64,000 nt of DNA from Apostichopus japonicus (Eukaryota > Echinodermata > Holothuroidea > Aspidochirotida > Stichopodidae), in NCBI RefSeq assembly GCF_037975245.1, contig NC_092574.1, positions 7,212,213 through 7,276,212 on the forward strand, in the 5' to 3' direction. A model generated the notes under the pieces. It was not told where the DNA came from. It worked only from the letters and a program-made list of their open reading frames with translations, and ran no database searches. The translations under genes and the position numbers were made by a program. Shown in pieces: positions 1 through 12,200 of this stretch (position 1 is its first letter; each line of letters starts with the position of its first letter).

Positions 1-500
1 ATAAAACTCTATTCTAATTTTCATAATAAACTTAAAGAAAATTCAAGACTTCAAGAAAAGGAGGTCCGGTCACATATTTCCCCATGGTTCCGACCTGGTT
101 TTCCACACTAATGACTATATTCAAACTTCACTGTCTGTTTAAGACACGATTTCAAAACAAGCGATGGTCACTGATCAAATCAATAAACTGATCAATAAAC
201 TTAAGGAAAATTTAAGAATTCAAGAAAGGGGGTCCGGTCACATAATTTCTCCATGGTTCCGATCTGGCTTTCCACACCAATGACTATATACAAACTTCAC
301 TGTCTGTTTAAGACACGATTTAAAAACAAGCGATGGTCACTGATCAAATCAATAAACTTAAGGAAAATTTAAGAATTCAATAATGGGGGGTCCGGTCACA
401 TAATTCCCCATGGTCCCGATCTGGCTTTCTATACGAAATGACTTTATTCAATATTCACTGTCTGTTTAAGGCACGATTTCAAAACAAGCGATGGTCACTG
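1..500. repeat. Tandem repeat, unit about 160 bp, three copies
   Basis: Three head-to-tail copies of a 158-169 bp unit can be aligned by eye. Each contains a GGTCCGGTCACATA block, a CCATGGT block and a GCGATGGTCACTGATCA block; the last starts near 161, 330 and 488. The first copy is cut by the window edge, so the array may extend left. It lies upstream of, or inside an intron of, the + strand GABA receptor gene. I see no coding signal in it. Confidence 0.85.
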
Positions 501-3009
501 ATCAATTCATAACAAAAACAAAAACGAAACATGAGTGCTGAATCAAACGTGAAACAAAACTAAAACAAAACCCTTGATAGTCACACGAGATCGACTGAAA
601 TTAGGGCTTCTGAAGCTATCTAATTTACACATTCGATAAAGTCCTCTGCAATTGATTGAAACCCTCTCTGAGGAGTAACATTCTCACGTTACCAAATCCA
701 TGTATGTTGTACCTCCCACCAGGAGGTATACCTCAAGTATAAGAAAAGATCGTTTAGTAGGTTCCACAGAAAACCCTAAAGGAGTGTTACTATATGTGTT
801 TCCTGTCTTGTTTAAGTCTGTAACTATGCAATGCAACTTTCACGAAATCGAAAGCGGTTTATAGTTTTTACAATTATTTAACCCTTTTTGATTGTTCACT
901 ACTGAGGGATGGGTTGGGCGGAAGAAGCGGGGTAAGATATAGAGATAGAGAGGGAGAGAATTGGCTTTTGTATTCTCATAGGTACCGCAATCACTCATTC
1001 AGAACGTAGAGGCACCCGTTCTGTTTCTTCGAAGGGGGCCGGGGGGGGGGGGAGGGTAACTCTTCGGGGATGGTCGAGAAATTGGCTGCATTTTATGGCT
1101 TAAACATAAATAAAAATTAATTAATTCCTATGAAAAAATGGTGAGGTGTGGAGGATGGGGGGGGGGGGTAAAGCGGGATCGACAGGGTAACTAACCTTTG
1201 AATGCGCATGGACAACGCAACCGTTAATTAATAACAACATGGAATAAATTAGCAACTTTAAATATACAGATAATTAATTGTTATAGATAATAACGTGGTA
1301 AGGTTTAGAATGAAATCAGTCATATTTAGGTGATGGGAGGAATGAAATGTGAGAGTGTGCACTTGTTTTGTATCCTGATCGAGGACTTGAACAAAAGAAT
1401 TCCAGGTCCTCGGATGTGATTTCTAAAGAATCACCACGTCCTCGAAAGAATTCTATTGTGATGGGGTATTGTTAAGGTTAGGGTACGTGGATTTGAACAA
1501 TGGAAGAAACAATGGGGTCCTCGGTCTGAATGTAAAACACACCTGTGTGTGTGTGTGTGAGGTGTAAAACGAGGGGAGGATAATATTTGTCGTAACTGAC
1601 TCAAAAACCTATCACTTGCAAAATTCAATTATTTATAACAGGAGAAATAAATTCTTCTCTTAATATTAAATCTTTCTTCCTCTGGTTGAACTATTGTATG
1701 TTGAGCTGAATCTGGAGAAAACCCCTGGAAAGATACCATTGCACGGTTAAACTCATTACAAATGTAAATGAGACCCGTCCTTCAGAGCAAGTAACCAACA
1801 TACATAACATTGACAAATCAAATATGCACGCACATCAATCATGCAATCTGGATCTTGGACAGAAAAGACATAACATCACAATTCCCCTCCTCCCTCCTCA
1901 AACAATTTACATAAATAAAAGATTTCAACAGAGTAATATCGGCCATCATTATTCTTTTTGAGTATTGCAGTTCTCGGTTGACGATCGAATGATTTATTTT
2001 GTAATTTTTTTCACCAAACTAAGAGTGTAGTATGTCTGTGTGCGTGTGTATAGTCATGCTAATTCTAACTTTTGGGTAAATAAATGGTATTCTAGCTGTA
2101 TATATGTATTCATTCTTGATTATCTCGGTTTAACGGTTAAAAAAAATTGAATAAAATATTTCTTTTTTTCTTCTTCTTCTTAAAACAAAAACACAAAAAA
2201 ACGTGATGACTCCAATTTTTATCAAGATAGGGTTCATTTGTCCTTTAGTTTCAAACTTTAAAGGAACTATATATATGAATCGAAAATCAAATTATTACTA
2301 TTAATATGTAATGACCACAATGCATGCAGAACTAAGAGAAAAACGTGATATTGACAATTCTTTATGAATTTGTAAAGTTTGTCAACATATCCATATTAGT
2401 TTGAAACTAATACGGTTTACATTAGTTACGATCAAGTAATTGCGCATTAGGGCCTTTGCATTGGTATTATTTTTTAAATTAAAACATAAGCTAGAGTTCT
2501 TAAACAAGTTTGTTAATTTATTTATCCAAAAATTTCGAGTAGACGCTTAAAACCTATGTGATCTATAGCTAAGGTGGGGTAATTATACAGTCTTTGACTC
2601 GTGTTTTATTCTCTATGCATTCATACTAAACAATTCTGATCAAATTTCAATTTCAATTAATTTTTGTATATCCATATATAGGTTTGAGATATAATTTAAA
2701 AAAAAAACGCGTATAATTTCAAAAAATAAAATTTAAATAAACAACAGCCAGCCAAAATAGAGCCTGGTTTTACGAAAAACCAAACAGCTTGGTCCACTCG
2801 CAACCCCCTGTCCCCTCTAAATTATGACTGTAACCACGTGATCATTACGCTGTCACGTCAAGCGTCTTTTTATTTCAAACTAATTCTTTGTTTTCTCTAC
2901 CTTAGTATAATAATAATAATGAAAATTATGAAATATTATATCTAAATTATATATTTGCTCATTTATGTCTTGATTTTTTTTTCTCCCTTTTCATTTTCTG
3001 CTTCTACAG
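501..3009. other. Non-coding stretch, probably intron of the + strand GABA receptor
   Basis: The next exon starts at 3010 in mid-codon, so at least one exon must lie further left. I looked here for the preceding M1 exon (an SYPRLSLSF-like start) and did not see it, so the intron probably reaches beyond the window. The stretch holds poly-G tracts near 1030-1052 and 1157-1168, a dispersed repeat copy at 1349-1561, and AT-rich sequence otherwise. Confidence 0.6.
1349..1561. repeat. Dispersed repeat with GTCCTCG inverted motifs, copy A
   Basis: About 210 bp closely matching 42849-43060 in the same orientation. It contains several GAGGAC/GTCCTCG pairs able to pair with each other and a GATTTCTAAAGAATC near-palindrome, then a (GT)n tail. 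No coding frame is shared by both copies. It may be a non-autonomous mobile element or a structured repeat; the family is not recognised. Confidence 0.75.
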
Positions 3010-3251
3010 GTATTACAACAGTCCTCACCATGACAACCATTAGTACCAGTGTGAGGGCGTCCTTACCTCGCATTTCATACATTAAGTCCATTGATATTTA
3101 CGTGGTAGTCTGTTATGCCTTCGTCTTCTCCGCGCTCGTTGAATATGCATTAGTCAACTTTCACTACTGGTCAAAACAGAAGCAAAAAGCACTCGAGGCC
3201 ACCAAGGACACAGATAACTCCAAGAAATATACGGACGATAAGCTAGATGAT
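3010..3251 (+). CDS. Exon: M2-M3 of GABA-A beta-like subunit (+ gene)
   Basis: The acceptor is a pyrimidine-rich tract ending TTCTACAG at 3009 and the donor is GTAAGT at 3252. The exon is 242 bp and begins with two bases completing a Gly codon, which gives [11 protein letters not shown]2 is followed by [18 protein letters not shown], then M3 ending [11 protein letters not shown], then a Lys-rich start of the cytoplasmic loop. Over 53 residues it differs from the - strand paralogue's exon at about seven positions. Confidence 0.93.
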
Positions 3252-5768
3252 GTAAGTACTGTTAATGGTCATCAGTATTGGCCCACAAATATGCTAGATA
3301 AATAATCCAATACAAATGGTCACTTATACTCAGATTTAAAAAAAAAAAAACACTTTTTTATTATTACTCTCAAAGCATCTCGCCTCACTTGCGATATGTT
3401 TAAGTGCCTACTTAATTAAAACGTCCTCTATGTCTGAAAAATGTAGAAGGATCGGAGCCTCTCGGTAAATAAACTTTTGAAAACTTCTAGCAATTTTTAG
3501 GGGCTAAAATTTGGGGGCCAATACTAATTTCCCTTTTAAACGATTATCGTACACTGAATATTAGTTATTGAAACATTAGAGTCCAAGACAATAGAAAATA
3601 AAAAATAATGATTGTAAGTATGGTTTAACGGTTTCTACAGCTATTCCGGCTTTCATGGTATTCACATTTAAAAAATACGCCAATTCTCAGTGTGGTATAC
3701 TCCTTTAAGGCTAAACTGGTAATAACGTCAGGCGGAAAATGTCGTCACATGACATATTGGACCTCATTGCCAGTAAACCGCACCTGTTTATGGGGATAGC
3801 AAAACATGACGTTCTGCCTGAAAATTGGACTTACTATAGTAACAATTGAGTGATTGTGGCTGTGGTGTAGGGGTGAGGAGGGTGCGTTGGGGGGGGGGGA
3901 TTACACGGTTAAGTAATTTTGTTAGGTTAATCACCACTATACCTTAGTTTAAATTCTTGGTTAATTTGTACCACATCACGTACAGTGCTATCACGTGATA
4001 AAAGTCCTGATTCACGAAGATCTAATCTAAGAACAGAGCCAGTCTCTGCTGTTTTTTTCTTTCATCGGACATTAAGCTCAAAGGGACATAAGACGACACA
4101 TAGGGTGTAACACCTTGAATCCCTTCCGAAATGAATGGTTCTGCTCCACTTATCTTGATACATTACTTTAAAAATCTCTCTACTCTGGTTATGACACCTG
4201 GGCATGTATAATGGAGTGTCCCTAAGGAGTAAACACACACACACATACACGCATTCTCTAAAATACTTCCCCGAAGCAATAGATTTAAGATGTTGGCATG
4301 TGTTAGAAGTGAAATAAGGATATACATTAGAGAGAGAGAAAGAGCAAAAAGCCAGGGTTTTACCTCTCTTCACTGCGTTCTTCGTACGTTGTCTCTTATA
4401 ACATCATTATATGACGAACATCTTATCTCCCATTAGACCATTGCTCGATAGAACTATATACCAGCTCCCATTTATCTGTATGTATACTCTTTACCCAAAC
4501 TAAGGCTTCCGTCTCTCTGTTGTTCTATTTCTGAAATTAAACTTGTGTTCTTTTAACTTTGTAACGATTTGCCTCAGTATAACAGATCCAGTCAAGATAA
4601 CATTTAACGCAAACAGGTTTCCTTTGTTTTGCTTTCGTTGATAAACAGTTTGATAGCAGGTTTTTTTTATTAGGCTTTTTTTTTTTTTTTTTTTGCTTTC
4701 CAGTTTGAAAATTATTTTGGTAGAATCACTGAGAGAAAAGGCAAAGCAGAAGTTACATACTCGGGCCTTTAAGTAGATTAGTATACATTAGCAGTTTGTT
4801 CAAAACATTTTTATTGGGGGCGGGTGGAGGGGGTTCTCTTTCAACTGCACTTTCTCTAAAGGTCAGAGATGTTTTAGGATAGCAAACACCTGAAAGAGAT
4901 TTATATAACTTGATGCATTTATTTGTTTTATTGGTAGCTTGATGAAACATTTTCAGTGTGTCATCCAACTTACGTTTGCTGAAATATGTTTACATCACGA
5001 TAAATATATTTTATTCATGAGTTTCCATATTAAACGATATTACTTGACATTCAAAAAAAAGAGAGTTTAATTTGAAGACAAAAACAAAGATCTGACGAAT
5101 CATTGACGCTAAAATCGTACATCTTGGTAGCAACTTGTTTCTTGCTTCAAGATTTGCCAAATGACTATCAGTAATAATTTTGTTGTTAGGAAAAAAGGTG
5201 TGTAATCTTCACAATATAGCCTATACTAATGAATGACATTACTAAAGGCATTTGTATAATGAATTGCAATGGGAAAGCTGTTTGAGAGAAATTGAGAAGA
5301 GTTTAATGTCCTACATCATTCATTTATTTATATACTCCAAGAAAAAACACAAAAAACCAAAGAGTTTGCACTCCTTTCTTCATATTTCAGTACAACAGAC
5401 AGGTTGCTCTTAGACTTGCTCAAGTCGATGAGTTGGAAGCTGATTCCGATACTACGCCGTGGAGAGAAGAGATTAGTTTACGAAGACTGAACGGTCCAAC
5501 TCCAGAGCCGCCTAGTTATGCAAGTACAGTCACGCCCTCACCTGTACGATACAGAACCACCAGTTTGAAGTACAAACAGAGGACTTGGTCCAACGGCAGA
5601 TCGAGAAGGGTAAATAGAGGGCGCAAGAAGAAAATCAGATTATTCCTTTCAAGAATGACCGATGTCGACACTATAGACAGGTGTGCGAGGTTTCTCTTCC
5701 CGACCAGTTTCGTCATATTCAATATTGTCTACTGGTCTAGCTATTTGACGAAACTTTACAATGAGTGA
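3010..5768 (+). CDS. GABA-A receptor beta-like subunit, 3' part (last two exons)
   Basis: Pentameric ligand-gated chloride channel subunit of the plasma membrane (Cys-loop family). Two exons are visible: 3010-3251 (M2 pore helix and M3) and 5391-5768 (cytoplasmic loop, M4 and stop). They join in phase 0. The M2 sequence [10 protein letters not shown] and the M2-M3 linker [15 protein letters not shown] are diagnostic of GABA-A beta and RDL-like subunits. M4 reads [19 protein letters not shown]. The extracellular domain, Cys-loop and M1 exons lie left of the window, so ligand specificity cannot be read here. The gene is convergent with, and paralogous to, the complete gene at 17499-41528, with the same phases at both visible junctions. 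Membership of the family is certain; the beta label rests on similarity to the neighbour. Confidence 0.93.
3252..5390. other. Intron of the + strand GABA receptor gene
   Basis: A 2.1 kb intron bounded by GTAAGT and TATTTCAG. It contains a poly-G tract near 3890, a T-run near 4673-4694 and otherwise low-complexity AT-rich sequence. I see no further exon or mobile element. Confidence 0.8.
5391..5768 (+). CDS. Terminal exon: cytoplasmic loop and M4 (+ gene)
   Basis: The acceptor CATATTTCAG ends at 5390 and the exon opens in frame with [20 protein letters not shown]. It encodes 125 residues: a loop with a Pro/Ser/Thr part, a basic cluster [12 protein letters not shown], the pre-M4 motif [14 protein letters not shown], the M4 helix, and a short tail LTKLYNE before the stop at 5766-5768. 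The paralogue has a longer tail (KLLYVNNGLDALVQF). An AATAAA at 5978-5983 is one possible polyadenylation signal, but such hexamers are common here. Confidence 0.92.
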   Translation, partial: YNRQVALRLAQVDELEADSDTTPWREEISLRRLNGPTPEPPSYASTVTPSPVRYRTTSLKYKQRTWSNGRSRRVNRGRKKKIRLFLSRMTDVDTIDRCARFLFPTSFVIFNIVYWSSYLTKLYNE

Positions 5769-8700
5769 TATATATATATATATGAATATTGGCGTTTTTG
5801 TGCAGAAATGATACCTCCGTGGACTTTGTGGATTTCTACGCATGCCCAGTCTTGGCTTCCAAGGATGTCTCTTACAGATGCGTGTGGTCTATATGTACGG
5901 TAACACATACGAAACGCATTTTTTGTTTACTACTGAGAAAGAAAAAAATGGGCTTACTATAGCACAAAGGTAAAACAAATAAAGGAGAAAAGATGGCCCA
6001 GACGCAGAACAGGATGAAACGCACCTCAATTAGCGCAATGATTCTTGGAGGATGACGAATTGGTCGAGAATAGGAGGGGTTTAGGTAGGTGGCGCTGCAA
6101 ACAAAAAAACAACAACAGCGATGTGACAGACGCTCCGAATGTGATCAGACATATATTTATGTATCTTTTTAAGCATATAGTACCTCTTGCAGTTGACAGT
6201 AATAGTTATCCATTTGGGTTTTTTTTTTCTTTGTAATGGTATCTTGCGGTGTTTCAAAATTAGAAATATTTATAGAAATTGTTCCGTTGAAGCAGAGAAT
6301 GTCTCGACTAATCTACATATAATCGTGTCTAAGGACTAACAGAAGAAGGTCCTGCAAGAAAACTGTAATAAGCCAGTTTTGAATAATCATCTCTTATCGT
6401 TGAAATATATTTACTCCATCTATAGCGTTGTCTTGTTACACTATGACCGTATATAAATGAAGGGTTGCTTGCATTTTTCTTGCGAATTTTCATTAGCTGA
6501 ATATTACTCGATTTTGGTAAACATTTTCAAGAAAATCACTAATTGAGTTTCCTGTATCCAACAGGCTTAATTTAAGTGGCAAATATAGAAAATGAGTTGA
6601 TCTTTCTTTAGGGTGGGGTGGGTCGGGGGAGGGGAGTGAGGGATTTGTAAACGAACATCAGTTTGCTTACGTTACAAAAACAAAATACTTAAGAATAGGC
6701 AGGATGACTCCAATTTTCATTACAATCCAGAACTCACAACAACAACAAGAACAAGAATCCTGCCCGGCTATGCAAAAACATGTCAACCTCCTATTCCAAT
6801 TCAGTGTACCCAAACAGTAAAGCATTTGGCGAAAAAGATTTTCACTTTATCCCAAATTATGAGCAAATTATTCCATTTGAGATGACTTGGGAGAAGAAGA
6901 AAAAATGAAATCCCCCCGGCCACCCAGAAGCCTTTGTTTGGTATTTTTGGCTTGATGTGCCTTCCAAAGAAGTTTTCAAACTCCGAATAATTTCATTACA
7001 GGTTTTTTTACTCTTGCACACCGCCCTCGGTTATGAAAATAACACGCCTAATCAGAAATATAAAACCCACATACAACAATTCAAGCCTTCACTCAATGAT
7101 GCCGTATAGGCCGCAGCACCTCACTAACAAATATCGACAGAGAGACCAAATAACTCATGAAATAGATCTCCATGCACTAACATCATTTGATCAATAAGGG
7201 CACGTGCGTCATCTGTAGCCAAAACTATGCCACTCGCCCATCATCATACAGTGTTTGTACGATTTCGTAACCAGGTTTTCTAGTTCAGATGCCAGCTGTG
7301 TGCAGTGAACTGATCTATGTCGTAACTCGAAAGCATGCAAATACCATTCTAGTCCTAACAATGAGATTGTCTATTTTTTCTTTTCTTGTTCGGGGGTCTC
7401 ACAATAATACATTATTGGAGATGTTTAAGACAGCTCTGTTCGTAGTGATTAGATCGGTTGACACAGGCCTCAAGCCTTATCAAGGTGAGTTAATGCAGTT
7501 TAGTGTATAGCCTAACGTTAGGCCTAGCCTATTCCTTGTCATGAGACAGTTGGAGGTTATTGATAAACGACAGAACTATTTGATAGTTTGAACAAAGTTG
7601 AAAAGTGTGGTATCATGTTGAAAAGGTTTCTTCAATTATTGGAAGAGTAATAGCTGTAAACATTTGAAAAATATCAAAAAAACAAAAATGGCGGCCAAAT
7701 TTGCCCATAATTAGCATAAAAATAGCATAGAAGCTGGACATTTTGGAATCCAAAGTTACGCACCTTGCTATCAATATAAATGTTTATTACAAATAATACC
7801 CCTAAATGCCCCAAAGAATGTTATGAATACTCCCCACCCCGTAAACCCCTAACCCCATTGCCATAAGGGATGTAATATTTTCGTACTTGGTACAGTTACT
7901 AACAATGCTTCTCTTTGTCCAAAGTTAAATAACAATGCTTCTCTTGTCAAACCTTATAACTTTGATGCAGGAGCAAATACGAATAGTTTACATTTCAAAA
8001 CACTATGATTTTTTCTCAACTTTCCTGATCATTTTTTATTCCGATTTCGTGCAACAAATACCTTATATTTGCAACCAGTTCTAGATTATTGCAGCTTTTG
8101 GTTAACTATTTCTACATCTGAATTTACTGTAGTATACATCCCATAAACAACCCAGAAAAAGGTCATTTAAATAGTAACGTCTAGACAGATATGATTCAGT
8201 CTTTGGTACCAAAAAAAAAAAGAGTTTGAAAATGCAATATATCAAACATAATGGGAAAACAACCCAAAATAATGGGAAGATTGAAATTGATTTAAAAGTG
8301 TTCATTTGATTTTTTTTACACATTTTGTTGAAATATTTTTCTTAGTCGTAGGGTGTCCTTTACCTGAAGAAAAAAGAGAGAGTAATAATGGGTCAAAGGT
8401 TAAGATGTTTCACTTTTGCAGTTAACTTTCAAGTTCCGTTTTGAAAAAAAAAAAACTAGCTGAATGTTTACATTTTATGTATAGCTCTCTAGAAAGTCTT
8501 TCTTAAGCACCTGTTTTAACCTTTTCTTACTTCCGTTGAAAAAGCTGTGTTTATAAATTATGTGATCTTGTCTGTGTAAATCCTGTTGTGCTGGAATTAT
8601 TTTTAGCTAGTTTTTTTTTTTTTTTTTTGGGGGGGGGGGTTTGCTTCGCAATTTTGCAACTTGAGAAGCAACAAGAAGAATATTTAAAACCAGGTTTACT

Positions 8701-8912
8701 TTACAAATATTTACATACACCGTTCACAGCAGTTCAAAGTTCGTTTAGTTATCAAACCGACTCATTTCATATCCCATGCAAGAAAACTAGTCTCAAATTT
8801 GCGTCAATTCAATTACAGAGAATGAAGAGACAAAACCATGTGATTGTATGTTAGTTTATCATTACACTTTTGTTGAGGGTACTCTAAAAGGAAAATAACA
8901 CACACCCTAAAG

Positions 8913-9256
8913 CTGGGGTGGGCAACCTTCGGCCCGCGGGCCACATGCGGCCCGCCAGTGAATTTTTGCGGCCCGTAAGATGTCTCAAGAGACATCATCA
9001 CAAAAACGAGCTAGCTGTTTAGAATTTATCGGCACTAATGATGCTGTCAGGTAGGCCTATTATCCCCATTAATTATCAACTGTACTGTATTGACATTATG
9101 TTTTTGTGAATACAGATTAAGTACACACACCTATTACTTGAAAGTCCTAGGAATCAAAGGTTTGAAATCAACAGCAGGTCGTTGATTAGGTGCGGCCCAG
9201 TCAATTTTCCACTCCTTATATCTGGCCCATTCATTTAAAATGGTTGCCCACCCCTG
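8913..9256. mobile_element. hAT-like MITE (GCCCGCGGGCC type)
   Basis: A 344 bp element with inverted ends: CTGGGGTGGGCAACC on the left, and on the right GGTTGCCCACCCCTG, the complement of CAGGGGTGGGCAACC. Inside the left end is the GCCCGCGGGCCACATGCGGC block seen in many animal non-autonomous hAT elements. There is no transposase. The flanking 8 bp duplication is degenerate (CCCTAAAG versus GTCTAAGT), which suggests an old insertion. The element at 51428-51833 is related. Confidence 0.75.
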
Positions 9257-12200
9257 GTCTAAGTTATCAATGTTTTGGCCTATATAACATGCATGGATAT
9301 ATCGATCCTTTTGATATTTATGCGCATAACTTATACAAACACACAGACGTGTTAAATTTACCTTGACTTGTTTCATGCAACGTATTTTGATAAAATGGAT
9401 CGCTGACTTAAATTGACAGTTTTGCAACTTTTAAACTTCAAAGGCTGCTTGATATTTTCTTAGTCCTATTTTACTCTTAACCGTCAGTTGCATATAGGGA
9501 CATGATAGTCATATAAATTATTCAAATGAATTGACAACAACAAAATATTATATTAATATGATAATATATGCATGGGTTTTAATGAATAACCATCACTTAT
9601 ATCTATTGATAATCGACTGGTTATGATAGGGCTATATATACTTGTCTATATACTTGATCATACTTGGCATATTTGGATAAAATGTTCGTGTCTAACTCCG
9701 CCCCAAAGAGGTGTACCTGTCATTTCCATGCAAGTAAATTGATACCCTTTTGAGCCACTCCCACCCCCCCCCCCCCACCATCCATCCCATTACAATATAA
9801 TATTAGGAACAAAACAAACCATACGAGAGCTGTCAAACGGAGTGTGTATACTAGCGCTTTTTTTTTACTCTTCAAGCAAGCTTTCAACTAGAGGAAGTTT
9901 TTCTGCTCATGGTTGGTCATATGCTGTTATATTTCATGTTCCGAATAGGTATAAGAATTGAAAATGGACAGGAGGTACTTTAGCGACATGTAAGATTAAG
10001 TCAAATGTGTACTAATGTATTCTCTGTTATAGCGTCTTCCTTTGTAATAATGCTGTTAAGCGATGAAAGTATAAGAAACGTAATGAAAAGCGACAATGAG
10101 GAATGTTTTCATGTTGTTTGGGGAATATTGTACTGACTAGAATTGTCATTGGTCTACTCATACTAGTGGGTAAGGTGTAGTTACCTTATCGTAGGTAGAA
10201 TCATAGGTGGGTAACTAAACTTTGAACCAAAGCAAACTTGCTACCCTGCAAGGTAACATAGGGTTACTCATTATCATTGAACAATTGAAATAGCTTCTAA
10301 GAGGTAATAAAGGTCAAATGATTCGAATCATATATAGTTGAATGTCAAAATGTTTTATTTAGCAGTAAAGCACTGACTTACTTTCCATACACTAGTAATA
10401 CCTTTACTAGTAATTACCATACGTATACTAATAGTAGTATAGGTGCAAAACCTCCCTGTTAATACTAGTCTTACCATCAATATGAGGTATTATAGGTAAC
10501 TAAACTAATTTTTGCAGGAACACAAAACATGATTGGATAAATTTGGTTCTATTCGATCCTATGGCAGTTGAAAGTTAATTAATTTATTCATTTGGTCGGA
10601 ACTTTTCTTCTGTCTCCCATCAAGGTCTGCATATTTTCTTTTTTCTAATATTTTAGAATAGAATTTTAGAAAATATTTTAGAAAAGAATAACTATGTAAA
10701 CAGTTGTATAGGAGATTGTTACAGCTATTGTGCAGCTAACGAAGCAGGTTACCTCACTATACATTTATATAACAGCAGAGCAAATCTGCGAATCTGTAAC
10801 AAAATATGTAACTCTGAGAGTTCTACAACACGTAGCGTGGGCGTCTTTCTTTCTTGAGAGAGGGGAGAGGGTAAGAGGAGAGAGTCGGGTGAAGAAGGAA
10901 AGGGGCGGGGGGGGGGGGGGGAGGCAATGGTCAGAGAAGGAATATCTTATTAGCATTACCAAATGGTCTACATTAGGTGAATGTATTGCTATGACGTGAG
11001 ACAAATTTATGTTTGAATTGTATAGCAGATTAAAACAAAACGTGTGCAATTTATGTTACATCTGTCACAAGAGATATTACATTACAGAATGGAACAGGAA
11101 GTATTTAAGGAAAATAATATAGTGAAAAATGATAAATACCATTTATTTTATTTGCTATATCCCATAATTCTTTGCGACTTACGTACAGTGACTTAGTTCT
11201 CATAAATATCAGAGTTATTTAAGCAAAATTAAAACAAAATTGTGGCATCATGTTACCGTCTTTCAAAGAGATCATAGGTTTACGGGAAACAAAAACCGAG
11301 AAAATTGGTAGAATATTGAATAAAATGTTGTGGAGCGGCATATCATGGATATCGTATATAGCAGGGTTCAATATAGGCCAACATGCACTAGTCAATGCTA
11401 TTATTTGTATATGAAGAGTAGCCATATATTTATATATACGCAATAAGATAACCATGTATGTAAGAGATTTGATTGGTAATTAAGTGTTGAAAGTGATTAA
11501 TCAACTGCTTAAGGTATTTTTTCCCTTGTAACTTCATAGGCCTATACTGTTTCTATACGTCACCACACAAATTTTCAGCTGGCTTCACTTTGCTAAAAAA
11601 TGTGTCATACACATTATTACGCTTCTTACCAAATTATGTATCTGTAATAATGTTAGCAATAAAATGACCAGGCGCGGAATCCAGGGAGTCACGTTGAGGG
11701 TGTACGCTTATCCTTATTAGACTTCTAAACACTTAAAATCAAAAGGAGTTTATTTGCTCCACATTTTGATTCGATCTACTTATACAACTGATTAATATTC
11801 TTAGTATAGTATATCTTAGAATGCATATGACAATTGCATATGCACATGACAATTTTTTTCTCTCTGGATAATGACTCCGACACCCTCTATATGGGAATTG
11901 GCTTCAACGACCCCAACGTCACATCTCTTTCTCGATAAAATCCTGGATCCTGCCCCCCTCCTACCTCCCCTGTTGATTTCAAAACGGTTTTATTCTCACT
12001 TTGTAACGCCGTCCAGTGGTCTGGTGGAATTTTATGGTGTTCAGTCTTCTACTTGCATTTTGTTAAAATATATGAAACAACCTTCGCAGAACGTTCTATG
12101 CAAATGGTAACTTTAGTCAGTACAGGTAAAATTTATGACACTAACTGCGTTTTCAACTTTTCAAACTGTTTGCTTACTAGTACGGAATAATAATTTGGGT